Source: Escallonia rubra
Lineage: Eukaryota > Streptophyta > Magnoliopsida > Escalloniales > Escalloniaceae
Assembly: GCA_033065855.1 (NCBI GenBank)
Contig: JAVXUO010002535.1
Location: 124,001 to 188,000, forward strand
Direction: 5' to 3'
DNA length: 64,000 nucleotides
Each line of letters begins with the position of its first letter. Positions within the stretch are counted from its first letter, which is position 1. The notes under the pieces are model-generated. The model had not been told where the DNA came from. It saw nothing but the letters and a program-made list of their open reading frames with translations, and did not search any database. The translations under genes were made by a program, and so were the position numbers. Positions 32,061 to 45,174 of this stretch are shown piece after piece.

Positions 32061-33339
32061 AGGGATGGAACTCCATGGATATCCTTGCCGAGGGTTAGCT
32101 TTGGAAACTTGATGTTGCTTTCAGAATGTTTTGCCCTTGATTGGTCTCTTTTGATCTTTTCCGTTCTAAACCACATGCAAGTGATCAGTGAACTTTAGGG
32201 GTTACACCAGGACAGGTATCTTTGGCAATTTTTAGGCATCATAATGGGCATATAGCACGTAGAGGGGTAGTATATCAGGTGAACTTAAGTTATATTTAGT
32301 TTTTCTACCCTGCTGAGCAATTTATAGCCCTCGGAATAATAGAATGAAGCGTTAGTTTGGATAACTAGAACTATAAGCTCGAGTAAATATTATATGGTTT
32401 CAAATCATTAACTTCGATGATCTAAAACGGTTGAATCATACGGCAGAAGGACTAATTAAAAGAGGTATTTAATTATTTTTTAATATATTTAATTATCTTA
32501 GACGGCCGGAATCAATACATGTCCATTACGTCATATTGCACTTGTCATTTCATTCCGAACATTATCTAAGAAGTATGCTAGCTCCGCTTAGCATCTATGG
32601 ACGGGCTATGGACGTGACTTGTACTCAAACGTTGAGCAAGGAGAGTGAGCATCTTGACCATTGAATCAAATATTTGGTGTTAAAAAGGTAAGAGTGTAAT
32701 TTAACAAAATAAATAGCATGTGCAGTCTTCATTAGCAATTCAGAAATGTCAAGAAAATCACCTATGGTTTTATTAGCGATCATTTTATTGGACCATACAA
32801 CGGAAGCATCAACTTGAACTTTTTCTTCTTATTTATACCGTTAAATCCATTCAATATAATATAATTTGACCTAAAACTATCCCTTTCTGAGCAAAGTAAA
32901 ATCGTTGCCAAGAGGTAGAGAGTTTCTTCTACCCAATCACTTAACAATCATTTATTAGTACCGACACTACTGCAGAAGTTGTTACCAAAAAGTTATTGCT
33001 AAAGAGTATGTTGACATTCAGATCATTTCACGACAAAAACAAGATGTCTTTAGTCACTGAGCAATCTCTAAACATTCATTATCCCACACTAAACAATCTC
33101 TATGCATTCATTATCCCAGGTAGTTTCATTTTCCATAGCATGTCAGAAGTGTTATTAGCAATTCGGAGGTGTCAAAAATTTACCTTTAACTCTATAGTTG
33201 AGTTTCGGATCATGCAAGGGAACAGTGACATAATCAGAAATTTTCTATAAGGTGGGTACGAAAATTTTAAAGGTGCCTTCACTTATTCGGAAAAAATAAA
33301 TAAATAAAATAATGATGAAATTGTTAATGTTGGTATGAT
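32061..33339. other. Intergenic; nothing recognised
   Basis: Spacer between the second and third copies of the TBL upstream region. Short open frames only. Confidence 0.3.
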
Positions 33340-33644
33340 TAAACAAAAAAAAAGTGTAGATGTAATGAAGTTGGTGCAATATGGGGGTTGGGATCAGATG
33401 TGGCTTGAAGTGGGTTAAAATAGGTTACAGTTAGAAGTCTGTCAAGTAAAGTCACGTGAGTTGGTTTCTTTACCCTTTTAACATTTTTCATGTATATGAG
33501 CCAAGGACCTTTGTTCTACTATCTTCATCCAAAAATGCAAAAAAAAAAAAAAAAAAGGATAATAACTCGAGGTATTAATGTTGTACTCTATATTTTATAG
33601 CTGGGAGAAGGTGAATCTTGAGCATTTGGTGTTGCATTTTTTAT

Positions 33645-35096
33645 GAGGAAATGACAAACAGCCCCCCTCAAGTATATCGGGTTTGCGGGTCAACCCCTCG
33701 AGTATTAATTTTTGCAATTGACCCCCTGAACTATCAATAATTACACCCGACTAAATTGAGTTTGTAAAAGGACTATTGTAGCCTTATAAGTCAATTACTG
33801 TTGTTGATTAGGGCATCTTTTTTTGAAATTCCGAACATACCCTTAAACTATATGTGGTGTCTTCTGCCGAATTTGTTTCATGGCATGAGCGAGAGTGTGA
33901 GAGAAATACAATTGAATGGCATTGCTGGCATTGGCTAAAAGGTTCCAAAGAACATCCTCGCAACTCTTCCTGTCTTTGGTCCTGAAATCATCTGCTTGCC
34001 GACATCTTTCTTCTTCTTCATCGTCTTTATATCAATCACACTTTCTCACTCGGGCATTTCATTGAACAGGTCCACTGCATTCCCATGCTACCCCAAAGAA
34101 CCTCCATTTTTCTACACTTCAACTGTCCCACAGTCAAAACTTGCACGGAGTAATCGATGTAAATCACTAGATGCATAAACCCAATTCGCATAACGAAGTG
34201 GGTGTTAATGAATTGCTCGAATCACTGAAAAAAGCCAGCAGCTTTCATTCTGAAGAAGAAGCACTGACTTTTCTTGATCAGTCTGGTATCGAAGCAAGTG
34301 AAGGTTTTGTTAATTCAGCAATATGGGGTTTAAGGGATCAATTGAAATTGCCATTGTTGGTATTCAAATGGGGTTGCAATAGTGAAAGGAGATGGAGCTT
34401 GATCATATGGGTGTTGGGTTGTCATAGAAAGTTCAGTACCGCTTGGTGTTTGATTCGTGATATAAATAGGTCTCCTATGGATACTAAAAGAGCAATGCTT
34501 ATTATGATTGATAGGTATGCCATGCGTCCTTTTGTTCTACTGTGATTTCCGGTTTGCAATGATGTAGAGCTTTGCTCAAATGGTTATAAAACTTGTATGT
34601 AGGGCTATATGCAATAGTTTCACAATGACAGCTCTGATACAAAATCATTGCATCTGGACTGAATGTGTTCTCTATGAAAGTTTCAACTGAATTTTAGGAT
34701 TCAAGCTCTAAGCATGTTACTACTGCTCATTTTTCTACAGAAACGGAATTTATGTGTTGTCTGTATACTGCTGTCCAATGAGATATGCATGTTGTATTTT
34801 TCGGCCAGAGAAGTTGCTCTTGTTGTTCGCCGGATATTCGCTTATTAGTTGATAAACAGCGAGGCTCGATGCAAACCCATCCGAGGGGTATTTCCGTCAT
34901 AAAATCTAAGCATTTCAGCTTTGTTGGGCATTTCTGTCTTTTTGCCACTCGATTCTTTAATTAGATTGCAAAAAATGTCCGATTGTCCTCAATTGCAAAA
35001 GATTGATAGTTCAGGGTGTCAATTGCAAAAATTAATACTCGAGGGGGTCGACCCGCAAACCTGATATACTTGAGGGGGGCTGTTTGTCATTTTCCC
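33645..35096. mobile_element. Pack-MULE carrying a PPR gene fragment
   Basis: Terminal inverted repeats of about 95 bp: left GAGGAAATGACAAACAGCCC, right (reverse complement) GGGAAAATGACAAACAGCCC, both continuing CCCTCAAGTATATC and on to TTTTTGCAATTGA and GAACTATCAAT. An 8 bp TTTTTTAT (33637-33644 and 35099-35106) flanks it, extendable to 9 bp with one mismatch, as expected of MULEs. It lies inside the third TBL upstream copy, whose uninterrupted versions show the empty site. It encodes no transposase. Confidence 0.85.
33916..34515 (+). pseudogene. Captured first exon of a pentatricopeptide repeat (PPR) gene
   Basis: It starts MALLALAKRFQRTSSQLFLS with a Ser/Arg-rich, mitochondrial-presequence-like stretch, reaches a stop after LTRAFH (about 34065), and continues in another frame with ESLKKASSFHSEEEALTFLD, VNSAIWGLRDQLKLPLLVFK and RRWSLIIWVLGCHRKFSTAW up to LIMIDR at about 34515. 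There a GTATGC donor follows, so exon 1 and the start of its intron were copied from genomic DNA. The text resembles the N-terminal region of a plant mitochondrial PPR protein. It is not a working gene: it is interrupted and lacks the repeats. Confidence 0.7.
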
Positions 35097-35530
35097 TTTT
35101 TTTTATCTTAACCATATTCTCATAATTTCCGTCTAAGATGCTGTTAACTTATATTTATTTTCTATATTAACATAAAAATTGAGTTAAAATATACTAGGAC
35201 GAGCTGTATTTGAAGAAGATCATAACAGGCACTGCATTTGAAAGGAATATTTTACATGAGCATATATAATCATAAGTTGCATATAATTGTTTTCACTTTT
35301 CAGCACCTTGAGGGGTCTCGATAAAGACAAAACATCATTTGTAGAGATGAATTTGATCATTGATTGCTTATAATCTACTTTTATTGATTTAATTTGGAAC
35401 ATGTAGTGACGATTTGGTTCAATTTACTTTTGTAGTGAAAATGCTTAAAGACTCAATTCACTACTCTGGCTAAATAAAAACAAGGTTTAGACACCACAAG
35501 TAGACAGAGAAATAGTCTGTAGAGTTTGTT

Positions 35531-37099
35531 GTGAGCCATGCATGTTTAGAGGGCAAATATGTTGATGTGAAACATTAGTATGTTCAACAATTAACCCCAA
35601 TGTAGCAGTAACACGTACTGTTTGCTAAACAACCACCAATCAGCCCTATACAACTACACATACGATCACCGAACCACCACCCAGTCCACTAACAACGATT
35701 CAAATCACCTAAAAGAGCCCCAAGTTCACCTTAATAGCCCTACCACTAGTCAAACGTAGGCGACACCACCATCGTCGTCGACCTTAGCCACACCTGACCC
35801 ACTGGCTCACAAACGACGACACCACTACCACCGGCCCTAACCACCCTGACCCCCCAGCTGACTCATCGCCCCTTAAAAAAAATCCAACCACCCCTTACCA
35901 TCCCATACCCTAGGGCAGCGTAACTGTGAAGGCAGGTTGAGCTCCACATAAGGAAGTGGTCAAAATAACTAGTGAAAAAAAAAAAGAAACAAAAAAAAGG
36001 GAGTTCTCTGTATTTTCTTGGTAGCCGGTCATCCCCTTGGTCGCATCCCCCACTAGTTGCTTGTCCTTTGAAGGTGACAAAGCCACAGCCATATAACAAA
36101 GCCAATAAAGTTCAAAGCTAAGCTACAACTTTGCAGATTTAAGGTATGCGTATCGAACCGTGGACTTTCTTGTTTTCTCGTCGTTGAACTAGTCTATTGA
36201 CCTAGCCAGTATGAACACTTGCTCGTTTCGTGGAATTCAATATGTTAAAACACATACACCTAGAGCAAGCATCAATTTGTCATGTTCTGGTCAGCCTAGC
36301 ATTCGGTTTCTACTAATTAAATGGTGATATTATAGAAAGTGGAAAAAAAAAGTTCAAGGCATTCATATTAGGGATGTATGCTCTGATGTTTGTAGGATCG
36401 AGTTTGTGGTAAGACAAATACTGATGAGGCTTTGGTTAACGAAGCTTGTTAGATGCATAGGGTAAATCGGTTACAAGGTGAAATCCGAATAAAAAACGGT
36501 GTTACACCCCCACCCCTTTACCGACCGTTAGTTGTCTTCGGTCAGTGTATGTCTTCTCTACCTGGCAATCTGTCTCTAGCAGGGAAATATGTTTAAGTGT
36601 GGTTGATGTGCCTTGGTTGATGATATCTTTTGGTGGAAGAAAAAACATAAATTTTCAAAAGGTGGATCGGGTTGTAGTTCTCAATAAAATTTGGAAGAAA
36701 TATACATTGCTTGCGGATTCATTTTGCCATTTTAAAATAATCTCCCGACCTCCTTGTTTCTTGTCATTGAAGTAAAGTTACTTTTCTAGTGATATCCATC
36801 CAAACGACCTTTTAGCCACATTGTAAGTGCTTCAGGTGTTGTCCCTAGTTGCCATTCCCCCTCAATAAGAGCTTTAGTTGAGACTGTCGAGCTCTTGGTC
36901 AGCCTCGTAAAGTTCGTATAGCTTGTCAAATAACCTAGTTGCATAATCTTGACAGAATATTTTTCCAAGAAATCATATCTGAAATCACAACAGTCGCGCT
37001 GGAATGAATCCACTGGGAATTAGTTGAGGTCTTTGGGTGAGCTGGCAAGATACATTCATGGGTAATGTCTTACACTCTGATGCTCACATCATCTTGATC
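35531..37099. other. Intergenic; nothing recognised
   Basis: Includes a C-rich CCACC/CACCA stretch (35625-35900) and A+T-rich sequence. The short open frames match no known family. Confidence 0.3.
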
Positions 37100-40000
37100 A
37101 TATATTTTTTTTTTATCTAGAGGCCAAATTATTTTAGTAGGCTTTATTTATGGACATTTGATTGTCATGCAACTCAGATAAATTTGGGAGCATATCAAAT
37201 CAGCCTTAGCTAGTTTTCGTGGTCCATTGATTCTTATGGGTGACTTTGATCAGGTCCTCAATCCATTTGAAAATTTGGGTGCCGGAGAAAAATGAATGTT
37301 TCAGCTTGCGTCTTAGGTTGACTTTACTTAAGAGGTAGGACTTATTGGTCTTCAATAATCAGGACCAATATTCACTTGGACTAGCAACCATATAGGTGAC
37401 GCTTGCACTTTTGAAGGGTTTCACTAGTTCAGAATGGTCCCAAAATTTTCCTCATACTAAAATTTATAACCTCGGGATTGAGGCCTCAGATCATGATCCT
37501 ATCCCACTAAATACATATCATTGCTAAACCATTCCAAAAAGACCCCCTCAATTCCAAGCATATAAAATAGGCAAGGAAATTATCAAAATGGCTTAGTCTA
37601 TAGTGGTTATGGGTTCACCTATATTCCAAGCGCTTGTCTGGGTAAACATTATGCTGCATGTTTTAATTTCTTGGAGCAAAGAAAGAATTGGAAATATTCT
37701 TGCGAGAAATAAAGATACAAAACAACAACTTATATACTTTCTATCTCTTTTGCAAATCCACATGTGCAACATCGTGATCAACAACTGAGGCTATATTTGG
37801 ACTGGTTCCTTGACTGTAAATCAATGTATCTCGAACACAAAGCTAAACCCAAGTGGGTAATTGAGCGATCGCAACACAAAGGTCTTCCACGCATATACAA
37901 TAATCAGAAGATATAGGAACTGACTACATTGGATCTAAAACTCTCAGAATGAGTGGGTATCTATCGAATCGGATATTATGAATTGCTTTGTCAATCATGG
38001 CTCTCATTCATTTGTAGGTCCGCCCCAAGCCAGTTTAGTGTAGGGTCATCTTCAAAGTTTATATCTATCAATGCCCTTTCAAAAGCTCTATCTTCATACG
38101 TGTAAATTTATTATATAAACCTTCACAGGGATTGGCGTTCAAAAGGATCTTTTCGACAAGGCTCTACTAAAATCACCGGGGCAGAATGAAATCACTGCCT
38201 CAGTGTGGCAAAGTTGCTAGGACTTAGCGAGTTTTTCCATTACAAAAACAACTTTATCTTTCCTTAGCTTTGGATATTTGATAAGTGAGATAAATCAATC
38301 ATCCCTACAAGTAAATGTGCAAGTTCTTCACACGATTTAAGGCCAATCTGTATTTGCATGCAACACATTCTACAAAGTCATCTTCAAGATTCCTTGCTAA
38401 CCAACTGAAATAGGTCATGAACACTCTTGTGTCTCAGTTTGAAAATGCATTTGTAACTGGACGATCGATTGCATTAATATTTTGATAGCTGAAGAAATCA
38501 CAATTATCATTTGAACCCAAACGTTTGGTCAAGCAAGGAAGGCATCACTGAAAAGTTGATACAAGTAAAACTTATGTTCGAATTTGATAGGACTCTTGGA
38601 AGCGACTTTGAGGGAGTTTAATCTTCTTGAGAAATGGATTAGACTTATTTTGCAATATGTCATAAATGTGTCTTATTCACTATTCATTAATTGTCCCATC
38701 TTGAAAGAAATTTATCTTACCTATGGCCATTGGCAAGGAGATCATGTTACTCTGTGTCTTTTCATTCTGTGCTCAAAAGTCCTCTCTGCATCTCTTACAT
38801 AGGCTCATAATCTGGAAACTATTCAATGTATCAAGTCTGTTACTACAACTCTAGCAATCAACCATCTTCTCTTTGCTAATGACACTTTGGTGTTCTTTCA
38901 TATGGATCAAAAGAACTGCGAGAGCTTAAACAACCTCTTGGGTCGTTATTGTGGGAATTTGGACACATCAACTTTGAAAAAACTTTTTATCTCTTATAAT
39001 CCAACATATGCAGTAGGTCCAAGATCTTAAAGATTCCTGTTCAGGAGAATTTCGGGAAATACTAAGGGACTTCTTTGGGTATTGTCACCAATTGCAAGAA
39101 TTTTTTTGTTCTCTTTTTTATCGAATTCAAAATGGATGCGCATGGTGGAAAGGGTTATTAATACATAACACAAGCAGAGCCATGTAGTGTGATCAGTCTT
39201 TTCAGTTTATTCGTTTATCATACACATTGCTTTCAATTTCTAAGTTATTTGCAAATAGATCGACAAAATCATCAATCAGTTTTGGTGGCCAGGAATAATG
39301 CTAGGAAAGGGATTCATTGGTTAGTCTATCACTGTCTGTGTGGGCCTACAAATAAAGAAGGTTTAGGGTTTTATTTTTCCAAGCTTCTATAGTGCAGCTT
39401 TACTTGCTAAAATACGCTGGAATTTTCTTCATCAACCTACCTCCTTGGTTTCATCCATATTCACGGGTATATATTGCAAGCATAGTTCTTCCATGAATTG
39501 TCCAAGCAGGGAAACTTTTCATGGGAATGGCGGAGAATAATAGCTGACAGGAAGACTCTGCACTTAGGAGTATGGTGGCAAGTGAGTATGGAAAGTCAAT
39601 TTTTTCGTTAAAGTATAATTGGCTCTCTCAATTCTCGGTGGCATCTCTTAGAATTACAATACTAATCACAATCCATTGGCAAAGTAGTGATTTAGTAGTA
39701 AATGGAGAGTGGAATGCTAGGTTAGTGAACTCCATTTTTCCAACTGATATTGCTGAAAATATCCTAACACGTATTTATCAAAGGCAGACTTTGAGGACTA
39801 GAGGGTGTGCAACATTTCTAAAGATGGTGATTTTTCTGTCTGCTCAGCCTGTAATGCTTTATATCAGCAGAAAACGCCCAGCCTGTCTAGGATCCAAGTT
39901 TTTCCAATCTAGCATTAGTTATTCATGTTAAAGTTGGAAGTCCTCTAGTCTCTTCCTATTCCATTTAAAATTCAAGTTACTCCACTAAGATTTTTATAAG
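37100..40000 (+). mobile_element. Degraded L1-type LINE
   Basis: Plus-strand blocks in LINE ORF2 order. C-terminal part of the endonuclease (SALASFRGPLILMGDFDQVLNP, then GPIFTWTSNH, about 37190-37400). Reverse transcriptase remains (LLEATLREFNLLEKWIRLI; then HLLFANDTLVFFHMDQKN at about 38865-38925, where the family has FADDT, so one catalytic Asp is Asn; then NLLGRYC). A zf-RVT-like tail near 39600-39930. Stops and frame changes are frequent throughout, so it is old. The 5' end and poly(A) tail could not be fixed; no target duplication was found. Its sequence differs clearly from the LINE at 1940-2908. Confidence 0.75.
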
Positions 40001-40860
40001 GGTGGTTTATCGTCCTTTTCAATAGGAGGTCTAGTTGCTTCCATTCCTTCGTTGTTTCCTTATAGTATGTTCAGCATCCTTTGTCTTGTCTCTGTTCTCA
40101 GTTATCAGATATGGTGATTTGATGGAATTGTAACAACTTAGGTAGAGGCCAACCACAGAGTAAAGCTCCCGCGGAAGGAACAAGCAGTTATCCATGAGTT
40201 TATGTGGCTTATAAGGCTAATTATAGATTTTCTGAAGTTCGTGGAATGTCACATTTTTTGTGCTTACGCCTCTCGTTATTGACAAGTTTTAACTGCAATC
40301 ATAATAGCCTTCAAATTTCCTCTCCAACCATTGTTTGATACCACCGGTAAGTAGTTCAGATGATCTCTATCCAAGTATCCTTCACGCCCTAACATCCGAA
40401 AACCTGTGTTGGAAGCGTTGCAAGAAAATAGTAAGAACAACTCCTAAAAAATAAAGTATAATCAACTGGCTAAGGTACGGACTAAATCATTCTCTTAAGA
40501 CGATTTGCACGCCTTCGGATTCCTACCGGTACAGTAAGGCTATCGATATGTCGCCTCTGAGATACAACAGCTCAGCTTTCGTTGTTGCTTCACTCGTACC
40601 TGTGCACATACAAATAAAGCAGAAACTTCACTCAATATCTTACCAAAATGCCCGAGAGTCTAAGTGCATAAAAAATCAGATGAAAAGACAAAGAGAGAAA
40701 GCTTGAGTTGTTGTGTGGAGTGTGGAAAAGACTCCTTTTATAGGTCAGGTGGAGGCCCAAAGGTTAATGCAAAAATAATTGTTGGAAATCTATTACATGA
40801 GATTCATTCTGAAATGAGCTGCAAAATAAAATGTTGTAATGAAAAATATGACTGTTGGTA
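40001..40860. other. Intergenic; nothing recognised
   Basis: Between the LINE and the direct repeat that borders the Copia fossils. No gene was recognised. Confidence 0.3.
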
Positions 40861-40869
40861 ATAAAATTC

Positions 40870-41150
40870 TTCACCACTTGTCTTTCTCCCCTTACGTATT
40901 CGAGTCTAAGATTCAAGCACATGTTACTAGGAGGCTTAGCAATGTTCTCTTGTTGAAGGACCAATGTGGGACAAGTATTTTTCAAATGCTTAAGTGTGCA
41001 AGAAAATCTCAACTTTTCACTTATAACCAATGTGGAACTAAAACATCTAAAGGCATTTCTCGAAACCCTAATGTTTTCTCAAAACCATTCTCGTATAAAG
41101 AGGGAATTTTCTGTTAAAATACTCCAATACTTATCTTAATAAATACTCTA
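40870..41150 (+). repeat. LTR-like direct repeat, copy 1
   Basis: About 280 bp sharing CGAGTCTAA, TCAAGCACA, GTTCTCTT, AAGGACCAATG, GGGACA, CTCAAAACCATT and AAAATACTCCAATA, in that order, with 44870-45157, same orientation. The two copies bracket the Copia fossils and may be solo or terminal LTR remnants. Confidence 0.7.
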
Positions 41151-41859
41151 ACCCTTATCCCCCACTTAGTTTGATAAAAAATTCAACAACTTACACAGTG
41201 GGCAAAGGTGATAATCTCATGCATTGTGAAAGTGGCTCTGCTTTGAAACCTTCACTTAGTGTTAAGTCTTACCGTATTAGAGCCAAAGTGGACTCAGCCT
41301 TAAAATGATGGCTACTTTAGAATACGTAGAAGAACATCACAGACATGCGATGGGGAAATGCTTGTGACTCGTAAGAGTTTATTACAACTATATTTGAAAC
41401 AACAAGATGGCCCTGAGCTCCTTATATAAAGCAAATTCAAGGTATCCTATACCAAGCTTCATAAGCTAGCATGTTATGGCCATGTGGTTTATTCCAGCTT
41501 TCATGAGTGCCCTAGAGAATTAGTTCAATTCTCACAGAAAGCCCCTCCACTTCCATACTCGTCTAGGATGTTCTCGTAACTAGTGCATTCTACCCATATG
41601 GGCTACAAAACTCATTAAAGATTAAAATGAATCTTAACCTCCAATATCGTCACGAGAAACATATACTCACACCATAGGGAGGGACATTGTCATAAGACAA
41701 TGATAGTACGTGTATAAAACCAGTCACTCTATAATATGTTGGTTTACTTACCTAGTTGTTGGTATCTTCAATCCCTAGGAGGTTGTTTCCTTATAGGTCA
41801 CTTACACGACTTTGGGCTTAAGTGTCATCCCCCTCGATGTGTACCAGATCTTTTCTCCA

Positions 41860-42660
41860 GCTAGAGCTTGGATTAATAGATGAGCGAGATTATCACATGA
41901 TCTTATGTAATCAATATTGATCGCACCTTTGGTAAGGTAAGATCTGACATTACAGTGTTTTCTTCTTACAGATCTTGATTTTCCATTACAATATTGATTT
42001 GCACTCTGCCAGTTGCTACAGTACTGTCACAATGGGTCAAGACAGGTGGCACTGGTTTTTCCCATATAGGCATCTTGAACAATAGATCATGTAGCCAACG
42101 TGCTTCTTCATTTGTGGAAGCCAAGCCAATAAGTTCAGCTTCCATGGTGGATTTGGCAATGATTTGTTGCTTCTTGGATCTCCAACATGTAGCTCCACCA
42201 CATGTTGTTGACATGGAATCTTCAGATTAAGAATTCCAATCTCCATCACTAAAACCTTAAAGAAAAATTTATTGCCTTTGATACATCAAACCGTAGTTAG
42301 TACTCCTTTTAGATAACTCATGATACAATACATGGCATTCCAGTGTTAAAGATTGGGTTTACTTGTAAATCTACTAAGAACGTCAACAGTGTATCCAATA
42401 TCAGGCCTTGTGCAATCAGTGGCATATCTAAGACTACCAACTACCAACTACCATTTGCATATTCTTTTTGATTCACAACATCATCAACATCAAGCTTAGT
42501 AGGATATATATGATTTTGTGGATCAAAAAGAGTGCATGCAGTTTTGCAATCAAAATATTTGTATTTCCTCTCCACAAAATGAGCTCGATCAAGAAATATG
42601 CCATCACAAGTTCTACTTTCATGCCTAGAATAACATTTGTTTCACCCAAATTGTGAAAAA
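41860..42660 (-). mobile_element. Ty1/Copia fossil A (RNase H end)
   Basis: The minus-strand text resembles the Copia RNase H domain (AKSTMEAELIGLASTNEEAR, then LTHCDSTVA), with a little of the reverse transcriptase end to its right. Broken in several places and lacking most of the element; old. Confidence 0.75.
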
Positions 42661-42689
42661 ATATACTAGATTTCACACCAAGCGATGAA

Positions 42690-44830
42690 GAAAAGAATAA
42701 AAAGCAATAACATAAAATAATGGCACACAAGATACAAGATTTACGTGGTTCAGCAAAAGTCTACTCCATGATGGTAGCAGCGATTTTACTATGTCTGGCA
42801 ATGGAGATTACATATCTTTGTCTCTCTCAACAAACTCTCTCAAAGAATGGCTCATCCCTCTTGATCCTAAAACACAATACAAGATGACTTATATAATTAG
42901 GGCCAAATCGCGACTTATTTTGAATAATCGATGTGGGACAGCTACATATTCTGAATTTTTTATCCAAGACAGATGATCACAAATCCCCACCTTGGCTTGG
43001 ATAAAACAAGCCACAAACAATTTGAAAATACCATCTGCTGCTACCATACCTGCCCCCTAGGGCTGCACATCAAATAATGCCAATACCGATCAAATCTAAG
43101 CGATGCTTAAACTTGATCTCTGGAATATGCTTTGTCATCATGTCGACTCAACTGTGGAAATCTTCTCTACCATAACAGTACCCTGAGAAACCACATCCCG
43201 AATAAAATGAAACTTGACATCAATGTGCTTGATCCGCTCATGGAACACTTGATTTTGGTCAGATGTATGGCACTTTGGCTATCGCAGTAAACGGTGCTAG
43301 ACTCCTGCTTCAACCCCAAATCACAAACAAGGCCCTTCAACCAAATGGCTTCCTTCACTGTTTTTGTCGCCGTTATGTACTCAGCTTCTGTAGTGGACAA
43401 AGCCACAATAGTCTATATAGTAGCCTTCCAACTGATCATACAACTCGAGAAAGTGAAGATATAACCTGTCAAAGATATCCTTGTATTCAAATCTCCAGCA
43501 TAGTCTGAATCCACATATCCAACAACTCTACCATTCGCATCACTGCTTCGATGGTAAACCAAACCAGTCTCTGAATACCTTTCAGGTATCGAAGTATCCA
43601 CTTCACTCCTTACCAATAAGCTTTCCTTGGATTAGCCATATACCTGCTAACCACATTGACTACATGAGAATCGGGTCTCGTGCAAACCATAGCATACATG
43701 AGACTGCCCACTCCACTAGCATATGGAACACACGCCATGTGCTCCACCTTCTCGTGGGTCTGTGGGGAATCAGCTACTGAAAGCTTGAAGTGTGCCGCCA
43801 AAGGAGAAGTCATAGGTTTGGAGTTTTCCATATCAAAGCGCCGCAGTACTCGGTCAATGAACTTTTTCTGGGAGAAGTACAAAATTCCTGCAGGTCGATC
43901 CTTCTGAATCTCCATCCCTAATATCCTATTTGTTGCACCAAAGTCTTTTATCTCAGCTTCCCTTTTCAACTCTTCTTTCAAACCATTGATATCTGACATC
44001 ATTTTTGCAGCAATCAAGATGTCATCAACATACAATATCAAGTATATATGAGAACCATTTGCGAGCCTCTGGTGATACACATAAATATCATAGGCATTCT
44101 TGGTGTAACCTCTCTCTACCATGAAAGTGTCGAACCGCTTATACCACTATCTTGGAGAATACTTTAATCCATACAAGAATTTAGTCAACAAGCAAACACG
44201 ATCTTCCTTATCTTGGATCACGAACCCCTCTGGGTGACGCATGAATCTGCTCTTCCAACTCACCATGTAGAAAAGTTGTCTTGACATCCAGTTGTTCTAA
44301 CTACAAGTCATATAGAGCAACCATAGCAAGCAACACTTTTTTCGAATTATGTTTTACTACAGGGGAAAATATTTTATTGTAATCAATACCTTCTCTCTCT
44401 AAGTAAAACTCCTAGCTACCAAGCGTGTTTTATACCTTGCATCTCCTATTCCAGGAATTCCCTCCCTCTTGTAGACCCATTTGTGACCAATAATCTTCTG
44501 ACCCACAGGCGGTTTCACCAATTCCAACATTTGATTCTTGTAAAGAGATTTAATCTCCTCATTCATAGCAAGTGTTCACTGGGCAAAATTCCGTGCTCTT
44601 GATGGCCTCTTTATATGTAACATGCTCTTCAACCTCAATACCCTCAGCCACATTCAGAGCATAAGCAACCATATCCGCATATCCATACTTCTGAGGAGGT
44701 CGAATTTCTCTTCTCGATATGCATAGCCTAAGAAAATGCACTTCTTCGCCCTCGGATCAAGATTACCATCATTGAAAGAGGCCCAACAACTACACTTTAT
44801 AGTATAAATAGCTTGCAATATTCCCATAGC
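42690..44830 (-). mobile_element. Ty1/Copia fossil B (integrase end, reverse transcriptase, RNase H; Tnt1-like)
   Basis: Minus-strand text in Copia order: end of integrase (PRAKKCIFLGY), reverse transcriptase with YVDDI (about 44030), and RNase H (ALSTTEAEYITATKTVKEAI, CDSQSAIHL). About 42690-42990 is non-coding and could be the 3' LTR side. The left part of pol and gag are absent. Broken in several places. It differs from fossil A and belongs to another Copia lineage or age class. Confidence 0.85.
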
Positions 44831-44869
44831 AGGTCTGGAAAGAGGCCAGAATGTTGTCGCAGTGCAATC

Positions 44870-45157
44870 TCCCCCACTTGTCCTTCCACCCATGCGCGTG
44901 CGAGTCTAATATCTCAAGCACACGTTACCAGGAGACTAAGGAGTGTTCTCTTATATGCTCTGTACACTTCAAAAGGACCAATGCGGGACAGGTTCTTTTC
45001 AAAAGTTTAAGTATGTAAGAAGATATCAACTTCTCACTTACAAGCAATGTAGACGGAAGCATTTAAAGGTGTTTCTCAAAACTCTAATGTTGTCTCAAAA
45101 CCATTTTCGTATAAAATGAAATTTTTCTTTAAAATACTCCAATAACCTGTCTAATAG
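44870..45157 (+). repeat. LTR-like direct repeat, copy 2
   Basis: Partner of 40870-41150. It begins where integrase homology of fossil B stops and ends before a T-run at 45159-45172. Confidence 0.7.
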
Positions 45158-45174
45158 TTTTTTTTTTTTTTTGG

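Larger units (their letters stand above)
33340..35530 (-). repeat. Third copy of the TBL upstream region, split by an insertion
   Basis: The phrases GTGTAGATGTAATGAAGTTGG, GTGGGTTAAAATAGGTTACA, GTCAAGTAAAGTCACGTGAG and GGTGTTGC (33340-33644) continue after the inserted element with TTATCTTAACCATATTCTCA and later GCATATAATTGTTTTCACTT (35107-35530). Order and orientation match units 1 and 2. No coding part of TBL is present. Confidence 0.8.

Noticed and set aside
33916-34515. Host PPR gene
   Set aside because: Only the first exon is present, it has a stop and a frame change, and the surrounding inverted repeats with target duplication show that it is cargo.
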